A DNA stretch of 50,501 nt from Alphaproteobacteria bacterium (GTDB taxonomy: Bacteria; Pseudomonadota; Alphaproteobacteria; Rhodobacterales; Rhodobacteraceae). Each line of letters opens with the position of its first letter. Position 1 is the stretch's first letter. A program made the translations under genes and the position numbers. Shown piece after piece: positions 25,532-33,494 of this stretch. The stretch lies in assembly GCA_030433335.1 (NCBI GenBank), contig JAUILL010000026.1, forward strand, positions 1 to 50,501. Reading direction: 5' to 3'. A model generated the notes under the pieces. That model did no database searches and was not told where the DNA came from. It was given only the letters and a program-made list of their open reading frames with translations.

Positions 25532-25885
25532 ATGTATTTCTTGGTGCAACGATTCCGTATTGCAGTTTTAACTGCGCTGCTGGCCTTCGGGCTTGTCAGC
25601 ACGGCATTCGGCCATCATTTCGCGTCTGCGCAAGACCAAGCGCTCGTAGCTTTCTACCAGAGTGTCGCAGCAAGCGATGATCTGTGTGGCGACGACCTGT
25701 GGGGTGGCAAGGATTCTTGTAATGCTTGCCGGTTGGTGGCGTCATATTACCTCTCTGATCCAGTGATGTCGCCTGTCCAAGAGAACTTGCGTTATGTCCG
25801 CCAGATTTTCTTGCGTGATCTGCGCCGCGCAGACGCCCTTGCGACATTCCAAAGACCACCGTCCAGAGCGCCGCCGCGCCTGTAG
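25532..25885 (+). CDS. Cys-rich small exported protein, DUF2946-like
   Basis: A 117-residue protein with an N-terminal signal or anchor segment (residues about 9-28, AVLTALLAFGLVSTAFG). A short mature part has a cysteine cluster (DDLCGDDLW...DSCNACRL), resembling the CxxC-containing DUF2946 group often linked to copper or other metal responses. The C-terminus RAPPRL is typical of such alphaproteobacterial proteins. Family assignment is tentative and from memory. It lies just before a Crp/Fnr regulator, but with a 138-bp gap. Confidence 0.6.
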   Translation: MYFLVQRFRIAVLTALLAFGLVSTAFGHHFASAQDQALVAFYQSVAASDDLCGDDLWGGKDSCNACRLVASYYLSDPVMSPVQENLRYVRQIFLRDLRRADALATFQRPPSRAPPRL

Positions 25886-26023
25886 GTCGCTTTGGCACAG
25901 TATGGCGCATGCGCGTGTTGCCAGAACTGTTGCTAACGATCTGACATAAATAGATTTCACACCCTTCCTTTTTTCTGCTGCGACGTCCAACCGGTGCGCT
26001 GCACTCCCGACTGGGGATTTCCC

Positions 26024-26755
26024 ATGAACGCTCTGACTCCACTGTCCGAGGCGGTTTCGGTGCCTGTGGCGGCCGAATGCCAAATTCTTCCTGATCATGC
26101 CTTGTTTGTTGGCCTTAGCCGGGCCGAGCAACTGACTGTTGCGCATGAACTTTCCATCCACAACTTCGACGACGAGGCCCCAATTCTGTTGGAGGGTGCG
26201 CCGATGGTGGGCGTCATCCAAGCGGGCGCCATCGTACGCATGTCCCGTTCTGGCGTCGGAATGCAAACAGTAGGCCTGCTGCTGTGCGGTGATCTGGTCA
26301 GCCCTGCGGGTCCGCGAACGTCCAGCGTGCTTTCAATGGCGGTGGATGAGACCGCGATCTTTGGCACCAGCGCCGAGAGGTTCCGCGCGCTTCTACGAGA
26401 AGTGCCGCGTCTCCAGTTAAACTATCTCGATCTTGTTGCGGCAGAGCTGCAGGCGACACGGGGCTGGTATACCATGCTAGGACGGAAAACCGCTCCGGAA
26501 CGTGTGGCAAGTCTGATCCTGCGCTTGTCCCGTCAGCCGATGTGGGATGGCGAAGGGTTGATTGACTTGCTTTTGACTCGTGATCGGATCGGCAGTCTCT
26601 TGGGGTTGAAGATGGAAACGGTGTCGCGCCAGATTCGCGCGTTTTCAAAGGCAGGCGTGATCGCGATGTACACTCCGACCAAGATCAAAGTGCTTAACCA
26701 AGAGGCTCTGGTCCGCGCAACCGGTGACATCTGGCGGGAGACGTCGCGCCTGTAA
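26024..26755 (+). CDS. Crp/Fnr-family transcriptional regulator
   Basis: A 243-residue protein with a cyclic-nucleotide-binding-like beta barrel (about residues 20-125), a dimerisation helix (about 135-160) and a winged HTH (about 185-225). The recognition helix contains ETVSRQ, the FNR-type E-SR signature that reads a TTGAT-type half site. It lacks the N-terminal cysteine cluster of true FNR (only one Cys near residue 19 in AECQILP), so it probably does not hold an oxygen-labile iron-sulfur cluster. It may answer to NO, redox or another ligand, as in Dnr-like regulators. ATG 26024 is the start used. Confidence 0.9.
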   Translation: MNALTPLSEAVSVPVAAECQILPDHALFVGLSRAEQLTVAHELSIHNFDDEAPILLEGAPMVGVIQAGAIVRMSRSGVGMQTVGLLLCGDLVSPAGPRTSSVLSMAVDETAIFGTSAERFRALLREVPRLQLNYLDLVAAELQATRGWYTMLGRKTAPERVASLILRLSRQPMWDGEGLIDLLLTRDRIGSLLGLKMETVSRQIRAFSKAGVIAMYTPTKIKVLNQEALVRATGDIWRETSRL

Positions 26756-27111
26756 GTCCCTCGTAAGTAGGCGTGTGGCATAGATCGCATTCAGGCGATG
26801 CAAACGATGTCCTACCGAATCTCCAGTGCGCAAAGCGATAGGGGTGATTCTTTCAAATACACCTATATCGTGTGTGTGTTTCATTGCTTGGTGGAACTGA
26901 AACCTCTGCGGCATGATTCAAATGCTGTCAGAGGAGAGATTCCTTTGATTGTTCATGCCCTTACGTCAATGCGCGCCGGAGAATGTAACAAAAACTGCAC
27001 AGATTCTGGACCAAAACGACAGAGGGGTGTCAGCCCCGCTCGCGAATAAAGTGTTTGGTGTTTCAAAAATATACTTTAAATCAATAAGATAGTGGCGAAA
27101 TCCTGCTGGTG

Positions 27112-27143
27112 GGTATGGAATACCATACTATCCTAAATGGTAT
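27112..27143. repeat. Three alternating ATACCAT/ATGGTAT half sites
   Basis: GTATGG (27113-27118) and CCATAC (27123-27128) flank AATA, and ATACCAT (27120-27126) is matched by ATGGTAT (27137-27143). The arms overlap, so they could form two mutually exclusive hairpins or serve as a protein-binding array. Confidence 0.5.
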
Positions 27144-27144
27144 A

Positions 27145-27305
27145 GAAATCTTATCAAAAAGTTAATTGAAGTTTCGGCACGCAACTTTTTCAGTGTCCCT
27201 CTTTTGCCAGTCCGGTTTTGTGCTGTCTCGTCCTAGTCAGTTTCGGACCCTCTTCTTTTTTAGAATTTGAGCCGGTTACCAGTTCTTCTGGTAACCGGCT
27301 TTTTA
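27145..27305 (+). ncRNA. Candidate small RNA ending at a strong terminator
   Basis: A strong plus-strand terminator at 27271-27305 ends a region with no protein gene for over 500 bp upstream. That is the usual sign of an intergenic small RNA. The body contains pyrimidine-rich stretches (CCCTCTTTTGCC, CCCTCTTCTTTTTTAG) that could act as antisense seeds. The 5' end is unknown and no convincing promoter was found, so the start given is arbitrary. Alternatively the terminator ends a long 3' UTR from the Crp/Fnr gene. Confidence 0.35.
27271..27305 (+). terminator. Strong intrinsic terminator in intergenic DNA
   Basis: GCCGGTTACCAG (27271-27282) pairs perfectly over 12 bp with CTGGTAACCGGC (27288-27299) around TTCTT, followed by TTTTTT. 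It lies 516 bp after the nearest upstream stop codon. Confidence 0.92.
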
Positions 27306-27436
27306 CTTTTGGGGTCGTTGGTATGCGGACCTGAGGGAAGAAGGGGTGCATCTAGGGGTTGTGTTGTGGGCGGAAAACTTCTTGCCGCGAATAGTCTGTG
27401 CGCTAGCCTTCCCATGACCCTTGGTAGGAGTTTCCC

Positions 27437-28126
27437 ATGAAGTTGATTTGGCTAGGACATTCGGGCTTTCGGATTGAAATCGCAGGACAGGTTCTGCTGA
27501 TAGACCCTTGGCTCAAGGGCAATCCAAGCTTTCCAGAAGATCGTTGGCAAGAGGCCGTCGCCGGCGCGACGGCGATCCTTTTGTCCCACGGGCACGGCGA
27601 CCACGCATCGAATGTCATCTCGATTGCCAAGGAAGCCGGCATTTCGGTCTACTGCATCCACGAACTGTCGAACTGGCTGTCGGGGCAGGGCGTTGAAACG
27701 ACAGGGTTTGGTAAAGGCGGGACCGTCGCGATTGGAGAGGTTTCCGTGACGATGGTCACGGCGGTCCACTCGTCCTCGGTCGATTTTAATGACGCACCGC
27801 TCTATGCGGGCGGCGAAGCGGGCTTCATCATCCGCGGCGAGGGGCACTCGATCTATTTCTCGGGCGATACGGACGTCACGATGGAGATGGATATCATTGC
27901 TGATCGCTACAAACCAGATGTCGGTATTCTCTGTGCGGGTGGGCACTACACTATGGACATGGAGGGTGCGGCCTACGCGGCCAAGCGGTTCTTTGACTTC
28001 AAGACCGTGATCCCTTGCCACTACGGAACCTTCCCGATCCTCGCGCAGTCGGCGCAACCGCTGATCGACGCGCTACCCGATGTAGATGTGCGCGTGATGG
28101 CGGTGATGGCGCCCGAAGAGCTATAG
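27437..28126 (+). CDS. UPF0173-type metal-dependent hydrolase (metallo-beta-lactamase fold)
   Basis: A 229-residue protein, full length for the family. It opens MKLIWLGHSGFRIE and has the zinc motif HGHGDH (about residues 51-56), then TAVHSS, FSGDTDVTMEM and the late metal ligand in PCHYGTFP. These match the UPF0173 group of small metallo-beta-lactamase-fold hydrolases, whose substrate is not established. TAGGAG precedes ATG 27437. Single gene convergent with the LacI gene, 3 bp apart. Confidence 0.92.
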   Translation: MKLIWLGHSGFRIEIAGQVLLIDPWLKGNPSFPEDRWQEAVAGATAILLSHGHGDHASNVISIAKEAGISVYCIHELSNWLSGQGVETTGFGKGGTVAIGEVSVTMVTAVHSSSVDFNDAPLYAGGEAGFIIRGEGHSIYFSGDTDVTMEMDIIADRYKPDVGILCAGGHYTMDMEGAAYAAKRFFDFKTVIPCHYGTFPILAQSAQPLIDALPDVDVRVMAVMAPEEL

Positions 28127-28129
28127 TGC

Positions 28130-29125
28130 CTAGTGCGTGGCGCGGAGGATAACCTCCGCGTCCAGCCAGACCATTTCTCGCGCTTTGGCCGGATGGGCAG
28201 CGCGGCGTTCCAGCAAATCCAGAACTGCTGTCACGAGGGCATCAATCGGATTGCGCAGGGTCGTTAATTGGATTGCGGGCCAGCGTGCCATCTCGATGTC
28301 GTCGAAGCCAATGACTGATATGTCTTGAGGTACGAGGCGCCCTTGATCCCGTAACGCGCTGAGGGCTCCGATCGCCATCGCGTCATTGGTGCAGATCAGG
28401 GCGTCGAGCCTGTGCAAATCCGACAGGCGTAGGGCTGCGTCGTATCCGCTTTGCACGGTGAAGGCGCCAGTTTCCTCTGCCATCAGACTAAGCCCCACAG
28501 CGTGCAGGGCCTCTAGGGCCCCCGCGCGGCGGTCGGCCGAAGCCGCAAAGGTATCTGGCCCTCCGATGAACCCGAAATTCTGGCGACCCCGCGCCAGCAA
28601 AACCTCTACGCCCTTAGCCATGCCTTCGCGGTTGCGGCAGCAGACGTTGTCGACTCCATCTGCTTCCAAAATGCGTCCGCTGGCGATGACTGGAATGCCG
28701 AGTTTGCCGCAAGCTTCGGAGATATCGGCAGACAGACTACCCGACCGCAAAATCATCGCTTCGAGTGGATAGCTCAGCGCATTATTGACGCCGTCGCGTG
28801 CAGATTGCCCGCTGCCACCAATCACAATCGGCCATTTGCCGGCGCTGTTCAGGCCTGCGATCAGCTTGGCGGCTACTTCCTTGTCATACTCGTTGGCCAT
28901 CTCGCCGACAAAAATCGCTACGAGATTCGAGCGCCGTCCCTGCAGCCCCGCCGCCAAAGCGTTAGGGCGGTAGCCGAGTTCTTGCGCGGCCTTCTCGATG
29001 AGTTTCCGTTTGTCCGGCGCGAGATAGGCGCCTTGGGTAAAGGCCCGCGACACCGCAGACCGCGAGACACCTGCAAGTCTTGCAACATCGGCGGCTGTTA
29101 CCCTGCGTTTCGTATCGTGATCCAT
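28130..29125 (-). CDS. LacI-family transcriptional regulator
   Basis: A 331-residue LacI-type repressor. The N-terminal HTH and hinge are TAADVARLAGVSRSAVSRAFTQ...LGYRPNALA (about residues 9-60). A periplasmic-binding-protein-like sensor domain follows (about 65-331; ICTNDAMAIGAL and VIGFDDIEMARWP). It is divergent from the Ugp-type importer, with a LacI-like operator at 29186-29205 between them, so it very likely represses that operon. The inducer is not known. Canonical ugp operons are usually under phosphate or catabolite control, so a dedicated LacI regulator hints at a different or additional substrate. Confidence 0.92.
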   Translation of the reverse strand: MDHDTKRRVTAADVARLAGVSRSAVSRAFTQGAYLAPDKRKLIEKAAQELGYRPNALAAGLQGRRSNLVAIFVGEMANEYDKEVAAKLIAGLNSAGKWPIVIGGSGQSARDGVNNALSYPLEAMILRSGSLSADISEACGKLGIPVIASGRILEADGVDNVCCRNREGMAKGVEVLLARGRQNFGFIGGPDTFAASADRRAGALEALHAVGLSLMAEETGAFTVQSGYDAALRLSDLHRLDALICTNDAMAIGALSALRDQGRLVPQDISVIGFDDIEMARWPAIQLTTLRNPIDALVTAVLDLLERRAAHPAKAREMVWLDAEVILRATH

Positions 29126-29185
29126 TTTTTTGGCCTTTTGGAAAAACTTCGTTGCTTCGACATCTAGCCGTTACATGTGGCGGTT

Positions 29186-29205
29186 ATGTGAACACGTGTG
29201 CACAT
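29186..29205. promoter_or_regulatory. LacI-type operator upstream of the Ugp-like operon
   Basis: ATGTGAACACGTGTGCACAT is a 20-bp palindrome with one mismatched pair, centred on CG (29195/29196), the form preferred by LacI-family dimers. It lies in the divergent promoter region, 60 bp after the LacI gene start and 112 bp before the binding-protein gene. Confidence 0.75.
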
Positions 29206-29317
29206 CGGGGGCAAGGCCGCAGAATGGCTAGAGCACCGGGTGGGCAAAACCGTCGTGCATTCTGCCATGCGCGACCCTTTTGACCGCCCTGCGGGGCATA
29301 AAAACCGGATGAGTTCT

Positions 29318-30619
29318 ATGAAGCGTCTTTCCATCGTCTCCAGCCTTGCGCTGATGCTGGCCTCGAACGCAGTCTACGCGGAAACCAATATCACTTGGTG
29401 GCACGCAATGGGCGGCGCACTGGGTGAAACCGTCAACCAGATCGCGACCGACTTCAACGCGAGCCAAGACGAGTACACCATTACCCCCGTCTTCAAAGGT
29501 TCGTACGAAGAGACTCTGACCTCGGGCATCGCAGCCTTCCGCGCAGGCGAGCAGCCCAACATCATGCAGGTGTTCGACGCTGGCGCAGCGACCGTGATCG
29601 GTGCCAAGGGCGCGACCGTTCCCGTTCAGGACCTGCTGACCGAAAACGGCGTCGAGTTCGACATCAATGACTACATCTCGGGCGTGCGTTACTTCTACGC
29701 CGATGCAGACGGCAAGATGATCGGCATGCCCTTCAACTCGTCCTCGCCCATCATGTATTTCAACGTAGACGCTCTGGCAGCGGCTGGCGTCGAAGCGCCC
29801 AAGACCTGGGAAGAGTTCGAAACCACCACCGCGCCCGCTCTGATCGAAGCAGGTTACATCCCGCTGGCGCAGTCGCACTCGCCCTGGATCTTTGTCGAGA
29901 ACTTCGTGTCGCGTCACAACCTGCCCTTCGCGACCAACGACAACGGCTACACCGGCACCGACACTCAGATCTTGGTCAACAGCGACGAGCTGAAGATGCA
30001 CTGGACCAACGTCAAAGAGTGGCTGGATGAAGGCAAGTACGCTTGGTACGGCGCATCGTGGGATGACAACCAGGCCCCCTTCGAAGAAGGCAAAGTCGCG
30101 ATCTGGATGGGTTCGTCGGGCTCGTTCGGCGGTCTGATGCAGAAAGACCTGCCCTTCGAATTCTCGGCCACCTATCTGCCCTACTGGGAAGCAATCACCA
30201 CCGAGCCCACCCAGACCTTCATCGGCGGCGCATCGCTGTTCGCAATGGCTGGCAAGTCGGACGAAGAGAATGCCGCAACCGCTGCGTTCTTCCAGTACCT
30301 GACCTCGCCCGAGGTTCAGTACATGTGGCACCGTGAAACCGGTTACGTTCCGATCACCACCGCTGCCTACGAGCTGGCAAAAGAAGATGGCCATTACGAC
30401 CGCTTCCCCGCCGCCGAAGTTGGTATCAAGCAGCTGTCGCTGGCATCGGGCGAGAACACCAAAGGCTACCGCATGGGCTTCTACCCCCAGATCCGCGACG
30501 TCATGAACCGCGAGTTCGGCCGCATCCTGACCGACGAAACCTCGGTTGATGCAGCGTTCGAAACCATCGAAACCGAAGCGAACGAACTGCTGTCGCGCTT
30601 CGCGATGACCCAGAACTAA
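29318..30619 (+). CDS. ugpB: UgpB-like extracellular solute-binding protein
   Basis: A 433-residue periplasmic binding protein with a Sec signal peptide (MKRLSIVSSLALMLASNAVYA, cut about residue 21). The mature start ETNITWWHAMGGALGETVNQIATDFN and the following VFKGSYEETLTSGIAAFRAGEQPNIMQVFD closely follow UgpB, the sn-glycerol-3-phosphate/glycerophosphodiester binder. GGATGAG precedes ATG 29318. Codon use is strongly biased to a few C-ending codons (for example CTG, ACC, TTC), suggesting high expression. It heads the importer operon. Confidence 0.9.
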   Translation: MKRLSIVSSLALMLASNAVYAETNITWWHAMGGALGETVNQIATDFNASQDEYTITPVFKGSYEETLTSGIAAFRAGEQPNIMQVFDAGAATVIGAKGATVPVQDLLTENGVEFDINDYISGVRYFYADADGKMIGMPFNSSSPIMYFNVDALAAAGVEAPKTWEEFETTTAPALIEAGYIPLAQSHSPWIFVENFVSRHNLPFATNDNGYTGTDTQILVNSDELKMHWTNVKEWLDEGKYAWYGASWDDNQAPFEEGKVAIWMGSSGSFGGLMQKDLPFEFSATYLPYWEAITTEPTQTFIGGASLFAMAGKSDEENAATAAFFQYLTSPEVQYMWHRETGYVPITTAAYELAKEDGHYDRFPAAEVGIKQLSLASGENTKGYRMGFYPQIRDVMNREFGRILTDETSVDAAFETIETEANELLSRFAMTQN

Positions 30620-30636
30620 TCACACTTGTAGCTCCG

Positions 30637-30669
30637 GAGGTGGCCGCCCGCGTGCGGCCGCCTCTTTTT
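30637..30669 (+). terminator. Intra-operon terminator/attenuator after ugpB
   Basis: GAGGTGGCCGC (30637-30647) pairs with GCGGCCGCCTC (30654-30664), with one G-T wobble, followed by TTTTT. Located in the 70-bp gap before the first permease gene, it probably makes binding protein more abundant than the membrane parts. Confidence 0.85.
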
Positions 30670-30689
30670 GTAATACGTACGGAGGGCTC

Positions 30690-31571
30690 ATGAAACGCGC
30701 CGGATTTTCCGACCGTTGGCTGCCGGTTCTGTTCCTGCTGCCCCAGCTGACCATTATCTTCATCTTCTTCTACTGGCCCGCCGCCCACGCGCTTCGGTCC
30801 TCGTTCTTCCTGCAAGACCCGTTTGGCTTTGGCGAGACTTTCGTGGGCATGAAGAACTACACCATGCTGCTGGATTCCGCGTCCTACATGCGGGCGGCGT
30901 GGTTTACAGTGATTTTCACGTCTCTGGTGACTTTCCTGTCCCTGTCGATTGCACTGCTCTTGGCGGTCAAAGCGGACAAAGTCATTCGCGGCGCCAAGAC
31001 CTATCGCACGCTGCTCATGTGGGTCTATGCCGTCGCGCCCCCCGTCGCGGGCGTCATCGGGCTGGTGCTGTTTGACCAATCGTGGGGCCCGCTCAGGGAT
31101 TTTGTCGCCCTGTTCGGCTGGGATTTCCGCCTTGGCGTGAACTATTTCGACACCGCCTTCACGCTGGTGGTCATGTCGGTGTGGAAGCAGCTGCCGGTGA
31201 ACTTCATCTTCTTCCTGTCGGGCCTGCAGTCTATTCCGCGCTCGGTGCGCGAGGCCGCGCTGATCGACAACCGCTCTGCCGCGGGCCGCTTTTGGGATGT
31301 GACCTTCCCGCTGCTCGCGCCCACTGGTTTTTTCCTCCTGATCATCAACATCACCTATTCGCTGTTCGATACCTTCGGCATCTTTGACACCCAGTTCAAA
31401 GGCGAGCCCGGCAACAACCCGATGACCCTTGTGTACAAGGTCTATCTGGACGGTTTCCGCGGCAATGACCTTGGCGGGTCTTCCGCGCAATCGGTGATCC
31501 TGATGGTTCTGGTTCTGGCTCTGACCATCTTCCAGTTCCGCATGGTCGAACGCCGCATCCACTATACCTGA
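30690..31571 (+). CDS. ugpA: UgpA-like ABC permease
   Basis: A 293-residue permease with six predicted membrane helices and the MalF/UgpA-type EAA loop (SVREAALIDNRSAAGRFWDVTFPLL, about residues 187-211), which docks on the ATPase. The N-terminal LPVLFLLPQLTIIFIFFYWPA is typical of UgpA. ACGGAGGG precedes ATG 30690. Partner of the next gene in the heterodimeric membrane channel. Confidence 0.92.
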   Translation: MKRAGFSDRWLPVLFLLPQLTIIFIFFYWPAAHALRSSFFLQDPFGFGETFVGMKNYTMLLDSASYMRAAWFTVIFTSLVTFLSLSIALLLAVKADKVIRGAKTYRTLLMWVYAVAPPVAGVIGLVLFDQSWGPLRDFVALFGWDFRLGVNYFDTAFTLVVMSVWKQLPVNFIFFLSGLQSIPRSVREAALIDNRSAAGRFWDVTFPLLAPTGFFLLIINITYSLFDTFGIFDTQFKGEPGNNPMTLVYKVYLDGFRGNDLGGSSAQSVILMVLVLALTIFQFRMVERRIHYT

Positions 31572-31580
31572 GGGCCCCAG

Positions 31581-32444
31581 ATGTCTGTTCCCGCACGTCG
31601 TATCCGTTGGTCCGCAGTATTGGACCATTCCATCCTGATCATCGGCTCGCTGATCATGATCCTGCCTGTTGTGATGCTGGTCCAGATGGCCTCGACCACG
31701 GACCTTCACACCACCAAGTTCGGCCCTGGTTGGGTCTTTGGCGACCAGCTGCCTGTGAACTTCGAAAAGGCGATGTTCAAGGCCGATGGCTTCTCTGGCG
31801 AGAATACGGGCCTGAGGATGCTGTACAACTCGATGATCCTCGGTTTTGGCTTTGCCATTGGCAAGATCGTCATCGGGATGATGGCCGCCTACGCCATCGT
31901 CTACTTCCGGCTCAAGTTCGCCACGCTGGCCTTCTGGGTGATCTTTACCACGCTGCTTTTGCCGCTCGAGGTGCGTATCCTGCCATCCTACGAGATCGTG
32001 CAGAAACTGGGGATGCTGAACACCTACCAAGGCTTGATCATCCCCCTGATCGCATCGGCCACGGCGACGTTTTTCTTTCGCCAATACTTCCGGTCGATCC
32101 CCGAAGAGTTGGTCGAAGCTGCCCGCATCGATGGCGCTGGCCCCATCAAGTTCTTCATCGACATTCTGGTGCCCCTGTCGCGTACCATGATCGCAGCGAT
32201 GTTCATCATCATGTTCGTCTACGGCTGGAACCAGTACCTGTGGCCCACCATGATCACCACGGACGAGGGCATGTACACACTGGTCCGCGGCATCAAGCAG
32301 ATCACCCAAACCCTCGAAGGCACCAACCTGCCGGAATACGGGCGCTCTAACCTCTTAGCGATCATCGCGATCCTGCCGCCCGTTCTCATCGTCATTTTCT
32401 TCCAGAGCTGGTTCGTCAAGGGCCTCACGGAATCCGACAAGTAA
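31581..32444 (+). CDS. ugpE: UgpE-like ABC permease
   Basis: A 287-residue permease with six helices and the EAA loop LVEAARIDGAGPIKFFIDILVPL (about residues 177-199). LPLEVRILPSYEIVQKLGMLNTYQGLI is typical of UgpE. It starts 9 bp after the UgpA-like gene behind GAGGG. Confidence 0.93.
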   Translation: MSVPARRIRWSAVLDHSILIIGSLIMILPVVMLVQMASTTDLHTTKFGPGWVFGDQLPVNFEKAMFKADGFSGENTGLRMLYNSMILGFGFAIGKIVIGMMAAYAIVYFRLKFATLAFWVIFTTLLLPLEVRILPSYEIVQKLGMLNTYQGLIIPLIASATATFFFRQYFRSIPEELVEAARIDGAGPIKFFIDILVPLSRTMIAAMFIIMFVYGWNQYLWPTMITTDEGMYTLVRGIKQITQTLEGTNLPEYGRSNLLAIIAILPPVLIVIFFQSWFVKGLTESDK

Positions 32445-32456
32445 GGAATTTTCCCC

Positions 32457-33494
32457 ATGGCACAGGTCAAACTAAACGCTGTCCGCAAAACCTATCCCAA
32501 CGGGTTCGAGGCCGTGAAACCCGCCAGCTTCGACATCACGGACGGTGAATTCGTGGTGCTGGTCGGCCCTTCGGGTTGCGGCAAGTCCACCATGCTGCGA
32601 ATGATCGCAGGGCTCGAGGACATCAGCGAAGGCGAGCTCTACATCGGCGAGACCGTCGTGAATAACGTGGACCCTGCCGACCGTGATATCGCGATGGTGT
32701 TCCAGAACTACGCGCTGTACCCGCATATGACGGTCCGCAAGAACATCGGCTACGGTCTGAAGAACCGCAAAATCCCCAGCACCGAGATTGACGCCAAAGT
32801 CGCCGAAGCCGCCAATATGCTGAACCTGAACGACTATCTGGACCGCAAGCCGAGCCAGCTGTCGGGCGGTCAGCGTCAGCGCGTTGCCATGGGCCGCGCC
32901 ATCGTTCGAGACCCTGCGCTGTTCCTGTTCGACGAGCCTCTGTCGAACCTGGATGCGAAACTGCGCAACCAGATGCGGATCGAAATCAAGGCCTTGCAAC
33001 GCCGTCTCGGCGTGACCGCCGTCTACGTGACCCACGATCAGGTCGAGGCGATGACCATGGCCGACCGCATCATCGTGATGAACGGCGGCGTGATCGAACA
33101 GATCGGCACCCCGTCCGAGGTGTATCACAGCCCCGCATCGACCTTTGTCGCCAGCTTTATGGGCGCGCCGCCAATGAACCTGTTCGACGGTCACGCCAAT
33201 GGCACCGAGGTCCACGTGGGCGAAACGCCTCTGCACCGCCACACCCATCAGGGCAAAGTCACCGTCGGCATCCGTCCCGAAGACATTGTCCCCGACGTCA
33301 CCGGCCCCTTGGCGATCAACGTGAACATCATCGAAGAGCTTGGGGCGCATCGCCTGCTACACGGCCACACTGCGGATCAGGCCGTCACCATCCACGTGGC
33401 CAAAGACTTCCCCGCCGTGACGGGCCCCATGACAGCGTCGCTCAAGCCCGATGCGGTTTCCTTGTTCGATAGCGAAACGGGACACCGCCTGTGA
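32457..33494 (+). CDS. ugpC: UgpC-like ABC transporter ATP-binding protein
   Basis: A 345-residue MalK/UgpC-type ATPase. Walker A is GPSGCGKST, the Q-loop is [11 protein letters not shown], the signature LSGGQRQR, Walker B LFLFDEP, and the switch His is in [12 protein letters not shown]-terminal TOBE regulatory domain follows (about residues 240-345; [11 protein letters not shown]). AAGGAA precedes ATG 32457. The last codons overlap the next gene by 4 bp (GTGA), so the final gene is translationally coupled to the importer. Confidence 0.93.
   Translation: MAQVKLNAVRKTYPNGFEAVKPASFDITDGEFVVLVGPSGCGKSTMLRMIAGLEDISEGELYIGETVVNNVDPADRDIAMVFQNYALYPHMTVRKNIGYGLKNRKIPSTEIDAKVAEAANMLNLNDYLDRKPSQLSGGQRQRVAMGRAIVRDPALFLFDEPLSNLDAKLRNQMRIEIKALQRRLGVTAVYVTHDQVEAMTMADRIIVMNGGVIEQIGTPSEVYHSPASTFVASFMGAPPMNLFDGHANGTEVHVGETPLHRHTHQGKVTVGIRPEDIVPDVTGPLAINVNIIEELGAHRLLHGHTADQAVTIHVAKDFPAVTGPMTASLKPDAVSLFDSETGHRL

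Larger units (their letters stand above)
26756..27436. other. 680-bp gene-poor interval with a strong terminator
   Basis: No convincing protein gene is present; an 83-codon frame at 26798-27049 lacks a ribosome-binding site and any recognisable sequence. The middle (about 27050-27170) is markedly AT-rich, with TATACT at 27070-27075. Inverted repeats lie at 27112-27143, and a strong plus-strand terminator at 27271-27305 suggests an untranslated RNA ends there. Confidence 0.5.

Noticed and set aside
26798..27049. 83-codon plus-strand frame in the gene-poor interval
   Set aside because: No ribosome-binding site and no recognisable protein features.
29228..30394. 388-codon minus-strand frame opposite ugpB
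   Set aside because: Complement of a strongly codon-biased gene; no ribosome-binding site or family features.
30501..32309. 602-codon open frame on the minus strand, opposite the Ugp permease genes
   Set aside because: Shadow of highly biased C/G-ending codons in the real genes; the product is a His/Gln/Asp-rich string with no recognisable domain.
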